DNA from: Haloferax elongans ATCC BAA-1513
GTDB lineage: Archaea > Halobacteriota > Halobacteria > Halobacteriales > Haloferacaceae
Direction: 5' to 3'
Length of the DNA stretch: 64,000 bases
Assembly (NCBI RefSeq): GCF_000336755.1
Contig: NZ_AOLK01000021.1
Span: 188,253 to 252,252 of the forward strand
The position numbers and the translations under genes were made by a program. Shown here piece by piece: positions 23,631 to 32,393 of the stretch. How positions within the stretch are numbered: position 1 is the stretch's first letter; each line of letters opens with the position of its first letter. Under the pieces are notes generated by a model, which was given only the letters and a program-made list of their open reading frames with translations, did no database searches and had not been told where the DNA came from.

Positions 23631-26216
23631 ATGGGATTCCGTTCGTTTATTGCCAACATCTTTGGCAGCGATACGCAGTCGGGAGCGACTGATAGCGGTA
23701 CGGGGGCGGACATCGGTGATGAACACTCACGTTCTACCTCACAAGAGGAACCTGTCTCGCATCCTGGACCAGTTCGCTACGATGACGAGGAGCGGGCAAA
23801 CAGACTCCTCGAAAAGCACCACGACCTCTTCTTCGTCGAAGAAGAAGACGGCCGGTACGAACTCAATCCCCGGCAGAAAGAAGCGATTGTCAAGTTGGGA
23901 ACGCACAACCAGATCGTCGCGGGCGCGGGGACGGGAAAGACGTTCTCACTCACCTACCGCGCCAAGTTTCTCGTCGAAGAAGGAGTCAAACCACACGATA
24001 TCATCGCACTCACATTTACGAAAGACGCAGCCGAGGTGATGGGTCAACGGCTCGCTGGTGAGCCAGAAGAACGGTTATTCGACGAACCGGTCAGTATCGA
24101 CACTCGGACACTTCACTCGCTTGGCTCGAACATTCTTCGGAAGAAGTACGATTTCGAACTCCTCGTCGAGCAACGTCAACACACACTCGTCGCAGACATC
24201 CTTTCGGAGTTCTGGGAACAGGACCCTGAATTTCGAGACCGGTTCCACGCCTTCCGGGCCGCGTACCAACAAGAGCGGTTTGCTCCCGACAAACCCAATG
24301 TCATCACGGGCTATTTCTACTCGCAGCTCCCGAAGTCTTCCTCACTCGCGGGGGACGCTATCTCACAGTTCCCATTTGCAGAACGAATCGCCCACGAGAC
24401 GATTGCAGACTTCTTGTTCGAACACGGTGTCAGATATCGAAAAGACAAGCTGGCGTCTGTCACCAAGACCGACAACTTGCCGTATTTCAGACTCTTTGAA
24501 CTCCCACAGTACGACCTAACGGTTGAGTACGTTCTCCCTGCTCGTCTCAGGGACGAGAAACCAATCTACAAGCGTCGCCCGGGAGCGTCGGAACTGAGAC
24601 GACTCCACAGCGGGACCGACCACGACGTCCTCATCATCGAACACGACGAACTCTTCGATACCGACCGGGTCAACAAGCAGACACTGAAACGAACTCTCCG
24701 AAGAGAACTCCGTAACCACGGCGTCTCACTCGACGCCGATGGATTCGAATTCGACGTGCCAGAAATCTCCGACTGGCACACCTCTCGTGACGTCAAACAA
24801 GAACACTGGCGGGTGTACTGCTACAACGTCCTCTGGACCGACATCGTCGACCAGTTCGTAGATTTCATCTCTCGAACGAAAGAGAACCAAAAAGACCCAC
24901 GAGACGAACTCAGACGCGCGAGTGAAGACGAGTACTTATCGATGGTCTGGGACTTCAGCCACTGTGCGGTCGAAGTCTACGAGGAGTACGTGTCACGTCT
25001 CGACCGCGACGACCTCTTCGATTTTTCGGACCTCATCATCGAAGCGACCGACCTGCTCCACAATCCTCCCGAATCAGTCGACCTCTCCGAGTTCGAGTAC
25101 GAGCACGTGATGGTCGACGAGTTCCAAGACCTCAACCTCAGCCAACTCGAACTCGTCCAAGCGCTGCTCGACACGAACGACGAGTCGTGTCTCTTCGCGA
25201 TTGGCGACGACTGGCAGAGCATATACGGGTTTAAAGCGGCCAAACCAGAGTTCTTTATCGACTTCCACAAACACTTCACGCCTGCAACGCAGACAGAACT
25301 CGTAACGAACTACCGGTGCGACGAGACGATTGTCGAAGCTGGAAACACGCTCATTTCGAACAACGAAGACCAAATCGACAAATCGGTCGATGCTCACTCG
25401 AACGACAGTGGCGAAATCTACGTTCACACAGTCCCTTTCTCCGACGAATACGAACAGCAGACACTCGAGAAAATCATCGAACTCGTCGAAGATTCGCCGT
25501 ACCTTCACCCCACTGGCGATGGGAAGCGTGGAGGAGACATCATGGTGCTCGCGCGAACTCGTACCGGTTCGCCGTCGATTCAAAAGATACGGAAAGAGCT
25601 ACGTGACCGAGATATCGTCGTTGGGGACCATAGCGAACCGATGGCCGTGAGTGTCGACACCGGGCATAGTTCGAAGGGCGAAGAAGCAGCACACGTCATC
25701 GTCACCAACGCAATCGAGGACACGGGTGGCTTCCCCACCAGCGACCAAGTGAGCCTCCAGTCGCTCGTCGAAAGTCGACCGACCGGTGACGAGTTCATCG
25801 AAGAAGAGCGACGCCTGTTCTACGTCGCCGTCACTCGGGCAGAATCGCGACTCGATATTCAGACGAGCGACGAAGCACCGTCGCGATTCATCAACGAGAT
25901 TCGTGAATTCGCCCAATTCGACGAGCGAGGGAACCCTGCTGATATCGAGTCGCTTCGCGCGTACGAAGGAGAGAGAATCACTGCGAGCATAACCGTCAGT
26001 GACCAGTTTACCGACGCCGTCGGGAAAGCCAAAATCGACGCTATCTCCCGCGACTCGCTCCAACACCTCGTCGGAACATCCGTAAAATACGTTCAGTTCA
26101 CAGAGCTGTCCCCGAAACCGGGTGACGAACTCGAACTCACGAATGCACTCGTCGACGAGTACCAAGGCAGCATACAGCTCAAAGTCGACAATACTGCGAG
26201 CATCTCTCGTCAGTAA
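23631..26216 (+). CDS. UvrD/HelD-like superfamily 1 helicase with apparent C-terminal OB fold, 861 aa
   Basis: Walker A is GAGTGKT (residues 98-104), motif Ia ALTFTKDAAEVM, Walker B VMVDEFQDLN, motif III GDDWQSIYGF, and the last motifs TGHSSKGEEAAHVIV and RRLFYVAVTRAESRL. This is closest to helicase IV (HelD)-like enzymes. The first 75 residues are non-helicase, and the last ~60 (YVQFTELSPKPGD..., GSIQLKVDN) look like a single-strand-binding OB fold. By eye the gene is lower in GC than its neighbours and stands alone, which suggests acquisition. DNA repair or defence are both possible. Confidence 0.88.
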   Translation: MGFRSFIANIFGSDTQSGATDSGTGADIGDEHSRSTSQEEPVSHPGPVRYDDEERANRLLEKHHDLFFVEEEDGRYELNPRQKEAIVKLGTHNQIVAGAGTGKTFSLTYRAKFLVEEGVKPHDIIALTFTKDAAEVMGQRLAGEPEERLFDEPVSIDTRTLHSLGSNILRKKYDFELLVEQRQHTLVADILSEFWEQDPEFRDRFHAFRAAYQQERFAPDKPNVITGYFYSQLPKSSSLAGDAISQFPFAERIAHETIADFLFEHGVRYRKDKLASVTKTDNLPYFRLFELPQYDLTVEYVLPARLRDEKPIYKRRPGASELRRLHSGTDHDVLIIEHDELFDTDRVNKQTLKRTLRRELRNHGVSLDADGFEFDVPEISDWHTSRDVKQEHWRVYCYNVLWTDIVDQFVDFISRTKENQKDPRDELRRASEDEYLSMVWDFSHCAVEVYEEYVSRLDRDDLFDFSDLIIEATDLLHNPPESVDLSEFEYEHVMVDEFQDLNLSQLELVQALLDTNDESCLFAIGDDWQSIYGFKAAKPEFFIDFHKHFTPATQTELVTNYRCDETIVEAGNTLISNNEDQIDKSVDAHSNDSGEIYVHTVPFSDEYEQQTLEKIIELVEDSPYLHPTGDGKRGGDIMVLARTRTGSPSIQKIRKELRDRDIVVGDHSEPMAVSVDTGHSSKGEEAAHVIVTNAIEDTGGFPTSDQVSLQSLVESRPTGDEFIEEERRLFYVAVTRAESRLDIQTSDEAPSRFINEIREFAQFDERGNPADIESLRAYEGERITASITVSDQFTDAVGKAKIDAISRDSLQHLVGTSVKYVQFTELSPKPGDELELTNALVDEYQGSIQLKVDNTASISRQ

Positions 26217-26257
26217 TCGCAACTGATCGACTGGAATCACGGGCTGCCTATTCCTTA

Positions 26258-26278
26258 ATTTTTATTCGCTTCGTAGTA
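26258..26278 (+). promoter_or_regulatory. Promoter of the isomerase/oxidoreductase operon with near-match TrmB box
   Basis: An AT-rich element TTTTTATT (26258-26265) is about 28 bases before the ATG at 26291. Overlapping it, TATTC-N7-AGTA at 26263-26278 is the reverse orientation of TACT-N7-GAGTA with one mismatch. The same box precedes the TrmB-type gene at 46.2-47.2 kb. Confidence 0.4.
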
Positions 26279-26290
26279 GTATGTCTGTGT

Positions 26291-27259
26291 ATGTACATCG
26301 GAGTGCTCACTGTCCCGCTCGGGAACGAATCCCTCGACGACGCGCTCGACTACCTGTCGAGTATCGGCGTCGAAGGTGTCGAACTCGGTGTCGGTGGCTG
26401 GCCCGGCGAAGACCACGTCGACCGCACAGCAGTCCTCGGTGACGAAGACGCGCAGGCCGACCTGCTCGCGGCCGTCGAAGACCGAGACATGCAGATTAGC
26501 GCGCTGGCGACCCACAACAACCCGCTTCACCCGGACGAAGAGACGGCGGCCGAAGCGGACACGGAACTCCGCGAGGCTATCGAACTCGCCGACGCGCTCG
26601 ACGTGAACACCGTCACCTGTTTCTCCGGCCTGCCCGCGGGCGGCCCGAACGACGAAGTCCCGAACTGGATTACGGCCCCGTGGCCGACCGAGCACGCCGA
26701 CGCCCACGAGTACCAGTGGGACGTCGCCGTCGACTACTGGTCCGACCTCGCCGAGTTCGCAGACGACCACGGCGTCGACATGGCTATCGAGATGCACCCC
26801 AACATGCTCGTCTACGAACCGACGGGGATGCTGAAGCTCCGCGAGGCGACAAACGAGCGCATCGGCGCGAACTTCGACCCCTCGCACCTCTACTGGCAGG
26901 ACATCTCGATTACCGACGCGATTCGCTTCCTCGGCGAACACGACGCCATTCACCACTTCCACGCGAAGGACACGAAGGTCTACGAGTCCGAATCGCGCGT
27001 CAAGGGCGTCCTCGACACCACCTCCTACGCCGACACCGCCGACCGCTCGTGGCTCTTCCGGTCTATCGGCTACGGCCACGGCGAAGAACACTGGAAAGAC
27101 GTCGTTTCGACGCTCCGGATGGTCGGCTACGAGGGCGCGCTCTCTATCGAGCACGAAGACGCACTCACATCCTCGAACGAAGGCCTCGAAAAGGCCGTGG
27201 ACGTCCTCGACCGCGCCGTCTTCGAGACGCAACCCGGCGACGCCTACTGGGCGGAGTGA
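26291..27259 (+). CDS. Sugar phosphate isomerase/epimerase (TIM barrel), 322 aa
   Basis: A xylose-isomerase-like barrel. The metal ligands expected for this fold are visible as Glu in AIEMHPNM, Asp in NFDPSHLYW, His in HHFHAKD and Glu in LSIEHED. Such proteins isomerise or epimerise keto sugars or dehydrate inositol-type substrates. The gene forms an operon with the Gfo/Idh oxidoreductase that starts six bases after its stop, a common pair in cyclitol and unusual sugar breakdown. Substrate not assigned. A leaderless or short-leader start at 26291 fits the TATA-like element. Confidence 0.9.
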   Translation: MYIGVLTVPLGNESLDDALDYLSSIGVEGVELGVGGWPGEDHVDRTAVLGDEDAQADLLAAVEDRDMQISALATHNNPLHPDEETAAEADTELREAIELADALDVNTVTCFSGLPAGGPNDEVPNWITAPWPTEHADAHEYQWDVAVDYWSDLAEFADDHGVDMAIEMHPNMLVYEPTGMLKLREATNERIGANFDPSHLYWQDISITDAIRFLGEHDAIHHFHAKDTKVYESESRVKGVLDTTSYADTADRSWLFRSIGYGHGEEHWKDVVSTLRMVGYEGALSIEHEDALTSSNEGLEKAVDVLDRAVFETQPGDAYWAE

Positions 27260-27265
27260 ACAACG

Positions 27266-28396
27266 ATGACTGAACCCCTCACAGTCGGTGTCCTCGGTTA
27301 CCGATTCATGGGCAAAGCGCACTCCAACGCGCTCGCCCGCCTCCCGATGTTCTTCCCCGACGCGCCGGACGTCGAGCGCTCGGTCATCATCGGCCGCGAC
27401 GAAGAGGCCCTCGCCGATGCCGCCGAGCGATTCGGCTTCGAATCGACGGCGACCGACTGGCGCGACGTCGTCGACGACGTGGACGTGTTCTACAATCTCG
27501 GGCCGAACCACCTCCACGCCGAACCCTCGATTGCGGCGCTCGAAGCAGGCGCACACGTCTTCTGCGAGAAACCGCTCGCGCCGACGCTGGACGAAGCCGA
27601 AGCGATGCGCGACGCCGCCCGCGACGCCGCCCGCGACGCCGACGGCGTGGCCGGGTGCGCGTTCAACTACCGCTTCGTCCCGGCTATCCAGTACGCGAAA
27701 GGCCTCATCGAAGACGGCGAACTCGGTGAGATTCACCACGTCCGCGGCCGCTACCTCCAAGACTGGCTCGTCGACCCCGAGGCACCGTGGGCGTGGCGCA
27801 TGGAGAAGGAGTACGCTGGGTCCGGCGCGCTCGGCGACCTCGGCGCGCACACGGTCGACCTCGCGCGCTTCCTCGTCGGCGAGGTTGCGGGCGACATCGA
27901 GCGCGTCTCCGGGCACCTCCAGACGTTCGTGGACGAGCGTCCGGTTCCCGGCACGGACGAGTACAAGCCCGTCACGGTCGACGACGCGTACACCGCACAG
28001 GCCGAGTTCGAAAACGGCGCGGTCGGGTCGTTCGAGGCTTCGCGCTTCGCCAACGGCCACAAGAACGACCACACCATCGAGATTCAGGGCTCGGACGGGA
28101 GTCTGAAGTTCTCGCTCGAACGCCTCAACGAACTGGAGGTCATGACGGGCGATTCGCGCGGCTACGAAACGGTTCTCGTCACCGACGAAACAGACCCGTA
28201 CGTGGACCACTGGTGGCCGCCAGGCCACGTCATTGGCTGGGAGCACACCTTCGTCCACGAGAACTACGAGTTCCTGTCGGCGGCCGCCGAGGGAAGTGAG
28301 TTCTCCCCGTCGTTCGAGGAGGCCTACGAAGTACAGGAGATTCTCGACGCAATCGAGCGCTCCGACGACAGCGGCGAGTGGGTCAGTCTGGACTAA
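27266..28396 (+). CDS. Gfo/Idh/MocA-family oxidoreductase, 376 aa
   Basis: An N-terminal Rossmann fold (VGVLGYRFMGKAHSNAL) with the family marker CEKPLAPT near residue 105 binds NAD(P). The C-terminal alpha/beta domain includes DLGAHTVDLARFLVG, where the His and Asp are catalytic in relatives. A 12-base tandem duplication near 27608-27640 encodes a repeated RDAA unit. It follows the isomerase/epimerase with a six-base gap, so the two enzymes probably act in one sugar pathway. Substrate unknown. Confidence 0.91.
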   Translation: MTEPLTVGVLGYRFMGKAHSNALARLPMFFPDAPDVERSVIIGRDEEALADAAERFGFESTATDWRDVVDDVDVFYNLGPNHLHAEPSIAALEAGAHVFCEKPLAPTLDEAEAMRDAARDAARDADGVAGCAFNYRFVPAIQYAKGLIEDGELGEIHHVRGRYLQDWLVDPEAPWAWRMEKEYAGSGALGDLGAHTVDLARFLVGEVAGDIERVSGHLQTFVDERPVPGTDEYKPVTVDDAYTAQAEFENGAVGSFEASRFANGHKNDHTIEIQGSDGSLKFSLERLNELEVMTGDSRGYETVLVTDETDPYVDHWWPPGHVIGWEHTFVHENYEFLSAAAEGSEFSPSFEEAYEVQEILDAIERSDDSGEWVSLD

Positions 28397-28435
28397 CCTC
28401 GCTGCGTCGTCGACTCGAAAACCAGCGACTCGCCT

Positions 28436-29284
28436 TCAGTACTCTACGACGCCTTCGTCAGTGATGACCTCGTCGATGAGGTCGACCGGTGTGGCGTCGT
28501 AGGCAGGGTTCTCGATGTCGATGCCCTCGACGGGTTCGAGCATGACCTCGCTTGGCGACCGAATCTCGTTTTCGAAGCGGAACCCGTCGTCGACGAGTTT
28601 TGCGCTCGACCCGACGACAGTCACGGGGACGCCGACTTCGTTCGCGGCGGCGACGAGCGGGAAGGTGCCGACGCGGTTGTAGAGCGTCTCGTCGACGATA
28701 CAGTCCATCCCGATGACGACGCGGTCGCACTTCGGGAGGAAGATGCCCGAGGCACCGTCGACCATCAGGTGCGGTTCGACGCCGTCGATGTCGGAGAGTT
28801 CGCGGGCAAATTTGCGGCCGAGGAAGCGCGGCCGTGCCTCCGTGACGTACGCGCGCAAGTCAGCCCCGTCTTCGACGGCGAGTTCGACGGCCTCCATGAC
28901 CGTCGACGAGTAGTCGTGTGTGAGGAACGTCGCGCCGTCTTCGAACATCTCGGCAGCGTTCTTCGCAGCGCGGTGTTTGCCCGTCTCGACTTTCTCGACG
29001 ACGCGGTCGATGGTCGAAAGCGTTCGTTCGCGCGCCTCGTCGATGTCGTCGGTCTGCCCCTGCACGTCGTTGAGGACCTCCTGTAACGCATTGTAGAGAG
29101 AGGCGTGCGACGGGTTCGCGCGTTTGAGGGCGCTGACGTTTCGTTCGAGGTCGCGTTCGAACTCCTCGACGGTGACGTAGTCGCGCTCGGTTAACTCCGC
29201 GAGCGACTGCGCTGCCTTGACGGCGACGACCGAGGAGCTGTGCGTCTGCATCTCACGAATCTCCTCGATGGTCTCGTCTATCAT
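28436..29284 (-). CDS. eIF-2B alpha/ribose-1,5-bisphosphate isomerase family protein, 282 aa
   Basis: A helical N-terminal part is followed by the Rossmann-like IF-2B domain, with VTEARPRFLGRKFA, GIFLPKCDRVVIGMD (conserved Cys and Asp) and NRVGTFPLVAAANE. In archaea these proteins are mostly ribose-1,5-bisphosphate isomerases of nucleotide salvage, although the family is also annotated as translation factor eIF-2B. The conserved Cys and Asp favour the enzyme. The ATG at 29284 is chosen over 29335. It is convergent with the Gfo/Idh gene. Confidence 0.85.
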   Translation of the reverse strand: MIDETIEEIREMQTHSSSVVAVKAAQSLAELTERDYVTVEEFERDLERNVSALKRANPSHASLYNALQEVLNDVQGQTDDIDEARERTLSTIDRVVEKVETGKHRAAKNAAEMFEDGATFLTHDYSSTVMEAVELAVEDGADLRAYVTEARPRFLGRKFARELSDIDGVEPHLMVDGASGIFLPKCDRVVIGMDCIVDETLYNRVGTFPLVAAANEVGVPVTVVGSSAKLVDDGFRFENEIRSPSEVMLEPVEGIDIENPAYDATPVDLIDEVITDEGVVEY

Positions 29285-29376
29285 ACGCGAACGTCGCCGT
29301 ATCGTGTGAAAGAGTTTCCGGGAGTCGTCAGGCACTGGGAGCGGGACGCCTTGAGGAGAGACAGCGTGGAGTGTCG

Positions 29377-29748
29377 TCAGTCGCCAGCCCCAGCGTCCGA
29401 CTCGGAATTGCTGGTGGGCGAGGTGCCGTCCGAGTTACTGGCGCTTTCCGGAGTGGTGGCCTTCTTTGGGTTGATGTCGTCGTCCGGCTTGGTGCCGCCG
29501 TCGCCTGCATCGGTGCGCTTCGCGTAGACGTACACGGCGATTGCGGTGAGGAACCAGATGACTGCACCGACGCGGATGGCGAACTCGGCTTTGTCTCCCC
29601 ACGTCGGGAGCGTCGCGTTCAACGAGAGGAGAGCGACGATTGGGGAACCGACGAGAATCGTCGTGACGAAGGTCGTCTGCATGACCCAGCCGTAATCGAC
29701 ACCGTCGGGATTCGAGCGCTCGACAGGTTGCACGGGTAGTGGTATCAC
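29377..29748 (-). CDS. Haloarchaeal two-TM protein, 123 aa
   Basis: After a short N-terminus with the conserved-looking DGVDYGWVMQTT come two membrane segments (residues ~22-42 and ~58-75). A long disordered tail rich in Asp, Ser, Thr and Pro follows. It resembles the haloarchaeal DUF5822 family from memory; the function is unknown. It lies 48 bases from the pilin gene on the same strand and may be co-transcribed with it. Confidence 0.72.
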   Translation of the reverse strand: MIPLPVQPVERSNPDGVDYGWVMQTTFVTTILVGSPIVALLSLNATLPTWGDKAEFAIRVGAVIWFLTAIAVYVYAKRTDAGDGGTKPDDDINPKKATTPESASNSDGTSPTSNSESDAGAGD

Positions 29749-29796
29749 GGTGGGGGCTAATGCGTGCCGATTCCCGTCGCCCGCGACGGTTCGAGT

Positions 29797-30291
29797 TCAA
29801 CAGTTGCTGCTGGTCGAGGTCGGGTCGGACGGAATCTCGTAGTCGACGAGCATCTGTGACGAGCCGTCTTCGTACTCGATGATGACACGGTAGCGCTGTC
29901 CGGCGTTGCAGATTGGATTCAGCACGCCGTCCGACCCCTCACCATCGATGTGAGCGTACTCTCCGGCCGGACCGACCTGTGGCCCGCCGGTCCAGACGTC
30001 CTCCCACGCGATTCGGTTGCCGCTGTCGTCGACGACGAACACGCTATCGCCGTCTTCGAAACTGCCGCGGTCGTGGGAGATGTTGATGTACGCCCCACTT
30101 CCGCTGTTTCCCTCCCCGTCAGGGTGGTACGACACGTCGAACGCGACTTGCGGCCGTGGTTCGCGAAGCGTGTCGCCGAATCCAGTGACCATGATACCGA
30201 GGATAGCCGCGAGGAGGACGACGACGACGAGCATGAGTGCGACGCCGATAACTGGTGAGACACCGCGGCGCGCGGGTGTCTGGGAGGGCAT
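29797..30291 (-). CDS. Type IV pilin-like protein, 164 aa
   Basis: A class III prepilin signal is present: the positive stretch PARRG, then VSPVIGVALMLVVVVLLAAI, with PibD-type cleavage expected before the Val-Ser-Pro. The mature domain (residues ~40-164) is acidic and beta-rich with two cysteines, one of them the C-terminal residue. No pilus ATPase or membrane core gene is next to it, so it would rely on machinery encoded elsewhere. It is probably a minor pilin or pilin-like adhesin. Confidence 0.88.
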   Translation of the reverse strand: MPSQTPARRGVSPVIGVALMLVVVVLLAAILGIMVTGFGDTLREPRPQVAFDVSYHPDGEGNSGSGAYINISHDRGSFEDGDSVFVVDDSGNRIAWEDVWTGGPQVGPAGEYAHIDGEGSDGVLNPICNAGQRYRVIIEYEDGSSQMLVDYEIPSDPTSTSSNC

Positions 30292-30457
30292 AATTGTCTC
30301 AATGAAGTGGCTGCAATCGATATGATCCTATCTCACTCGTTTATCCTAGTTTGACACTCCAGCCCTCTCACACCGTTTGCACGCTTCGACCGCCTTACTG
30401 CTCTGAGTCGCGTCGACAAAGGGGGACGCTCATAACCCGGACGGATGAATGGCAACT

Positions 30458-31267
30458 ATGGCCACGGTACGTTCCCTTCGGGCGAAGGCTGGAGACGAGC
30501 CAATCACGATGCTCACGGCGTACGACGCGCCGACAGCACGCATCGTCGACGAGGCCGGAATCGACATCATCCTCGTCGGCGACAGCATGGGCAACGCGTC
30601 GCTCGGATACGACTCGACGCTCCCAGTCACGGTCGAAGAGATGCACAGCCGGACCGCGGCAGTCGCCCGCGCGACCGACGACGCGCTCGTCGTCGCCGAC
30701 ATGCCGTTTCTCTCGTTCGGTGTAGACGAGGCTGCGAGCATCGAGAACTGCGGCTGCATGCTCAAGGAAGCGGACGCCGACGCGGTTAAATTAGAGAGTG
30801 GACCTCACACCGTCGAACTGACCGAGCGACTCGTCCAACTCGGCATCCCCGTGATGGCACATCTCGGTCTCACGCCGCAGCGCGTGAAAGAACTCGGGCT
30901 CAGCAGACAGGGAACCGACCGCGACGACGCCCGCGAAATCATGGACCTCGCGAAGAAACACGCCGAGGCCGGCGCGTTCTCGCTCGTGCTCGAACACGTC
31001 CCCGCGAACCTCGCACAGCAGGTCACGGAGGCAATCGACATCCCGACAATCGGCATCGGTGCTGGTCCCGACTGCGACGGGCAGGTGCTCGTCATCAACG
31101 ACGTGGTCGGCATGGGCGACAGCGTCCCGCCGTTCGCGGCGCAGTTCGGCGACGTGAAATCGGAGATGGAGTCCGCAGTCGATTCCTACCGCGACGCCGT
31201 CGAATCCGGCGAATTCCCCGCGGACGAACACAGCCACGTCGAAGGCGACCTCGACGAGTTGTACTGA
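30458..31267 (+). CDS. panB: 3-Methyl-2-oxobutanoate hydroxymethyltransferase, 269 aa
   Basis: It transfers a hydroxymethyl group to 2-ketoisovalerate to give ketopantoate, for pantothenate and CoA synthesis. Family motifs are ITMLTAYDAPTARIVDEAG, ILVGDSMGN, VVADMPFLSFG, VMAHLGLTPQ and the metal/substrate site VLEHVPANLA with IPTIGIGAGPDCDGQVLV. The ATG at 30458 (MATVRSLRAK) matches the usual start; another ATG three codons upstream is possible. It is a single gene between a pilin and a hydrolase. Confidence 0.95.
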   Translation: MATVRSLRAKAGDEPITMLTAYDAPTARIVDEAGIDIILVGDSMGNASLGYDSTLPVTVEEMHSRTAAVARATDDALVVADMPFLSFGVDEAASIENCGCMLKEADADAVKLESGPHTVELTERLVQLGIPVMAHLGLTPQRVKELGLSRQGTDRDDAREIMDLAKKHAEAGAFSLVLEHVPANLAQQVTEAIDIPTIGIGAGPDCDGQVLVINDVVGMGDSVPPFAAQFGDVKSEMESAVDSYRDAVESGEFPADEHSHVEGDLDELY

Positions 31268-31300
31268 GGAAATCGCCGAAATCGGGTCTATTGGGGGTGT

Positions 31301-32080
31301 TCAGACCCGGCGGTCGAGGAAATCCTGTACAGCCGCGTTGAACGCGCGGGGCTGTTCGAGCATCGCGAGGTGTGCAGCGTCTTCTATCGTCGCGAGTTCG
31401 CAGTCCGGTATCTCGTCGGCGAGATACTCGTGATAGCTCAGGGGCGTCAGCTTATCGTGTTCGCCGACGAGCGCGAGCGTCGGTACGTCGATACTGCCGA
31501 TTTCGCCGCGAATGTCGAAGGTGTGACACGACCGAAAGTCGCGGCTGGTGACTGCTTGTCCCGCGTCGTACATCGCCTGCTTCGACCCCTCGATGAACCG
31601 CTCGTCGGTCGTGTGAAACAGGTGGTCGTCGCCGTGGAGGAACTCCACTGCCCTGTCGAAGTCGTTGTCGAGCCATTCGAGCAGGTCTTGGAGGACCGAG
31701 AGCTTTGCCCCGGTGCCCGCGAGGACGAGTGCGTCGAGGTCGATGTCGCGTTCGAGAGCGACCATCATCGCGACGGCACCGCCGAGTGAGTTTCCGACGA
31801 GGACGCTCGCACCCGTCTCCTCGGCGACGGCAACCACGTCGTCGACGTAGGCCGAAAGCGCTTCGTACCCCGCATCGGCGTCCACGTCGTCGCTCTCACC
31901 GTGGCCGCTGAGGTCGAGTGCGGCCACAGGATAGTCGCTCGCCAGTCGGAACTGTCCACGCCACGCGCCCAATGCGCCGCCGCTGCCGTGAATACACAGA
32001 ATCGTCGGGCCGTCACCGCCAGCATCACGGAGACGATAGTTCGTCGTCCGCCCGTGGTGGTCTACCGTCGCTGTCTCCAT
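31301..32080 (-). CDS. Alpha/beta hydrolase, 259 aa
   Basis: The nucleophile elbow GNSLGG, the oxyanion strand ILCIHGSGG, the acid in LALVGEHDKLT and the His in EDAAHLAMLEQP make a complete Ser-Asp-His triad. ATG 32080 gives METATVDHHGR; the frame upstream is not family-like. It resembles small carboxylesterases and haloperoxidase-type hydrolases. The substrate cannot be told. It is convergent with panB and divergent from the cdc48 operon. Confidence 0.88.
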   Translation of the reverse strand: METATVDHHGRTTNYRLRDAGGDGPTILCIHGSGGALGAWRGQFRLASDYPVAALDLSGHGESDDVDADAGYEALSAYVDDVVAVAEETGASVLVGNSLGGAVAMMVALERDIDLDALVLAGTGAKLSVLQDLLEWLDNDFDRAVEFLHGDDHLFHTTDERFIEGSKQAMYDAGQAVTSRDFRSCHTFDIRGEIGSIDVPTLALVGEHDKLTPLSYHEYLADEIPDCELATIEDAAHLAMLEQPRAFNAAVQDFLDRRV

Positions 32081-32363
32081 ATGTATGAACGTGTGCCCGC
32101 CGGGTGAATAAACCCCTACGACGTGGTGAGTTCTCCCTCCCAATCGGGCGGTACGGTGAGCTCTTCCCCCGTTCGACCGGGGTTCTGGTCGCCTTTCCTG
32201 GCGTTGTGCACTCTCGCCGCAGACCTGTCTATGTCAAGCCACTAGTTTGACATTACCCCATCACGAACTACGAACTGAGGTGAATCTGGTGTGAACCGCA
32301 ATACAACTGAAATTCGGGATTCCCTACCCTGTCACCCGATTCATCGGAGAAAGATATTAATAC
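32081..32363. other. Intergenic region between the hydrolase and the cdc48 operon
   Basis: No gene is apparent. It contains a CCCC/GGGG hairpin near 32166-32182. It also has a perfect inverted repeat ATGTCAA (32231-32237)/TTGACAT (32247-32253) with a nine-base spacer, about 110 bases before the TATA box of the next operon. Confidence 0.45.
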
Positions 32364-32369
32364 TATAAA
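32364..32369 (+). promoter_or_regulatory. TATA box of the Hsp20-like/cdc48 operon
   Basis: TATAAA is 27-30 bases before the ATG at 32394, predicting a leaderless mRNA. Confidence 0.6.
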
Positions 32370-32393
32370 CACTAACCTTGGGTTAGAGATATT

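Noticed and set aside
23631-26216. Helicase gene as part of a known two-gene defence system
   Set aside because: No nuclease, methylase or other partner gene lies next to it; the neighbours are a GNAT and sugar enzymes. Only the single helicase can be supported.
27608-27640. Repeat in the Gfo/Idh gene as a sign of a frameshift
   Set aside because: The repeat unit is 12 bases, a multiple of three, and the frame is intact through the whole protein.
26255-28258. A 667-codon open frame on the minus strand opposite the isomerase and Gfo/Idh genes
   Set aside because: It is the mirror frame of two well-recognised genes. GC-rich haloarchaeal DNA keeps opposite frames open; its translation shows only the Arg/Val/Asp-rich pattern of antisense frames and no domain.
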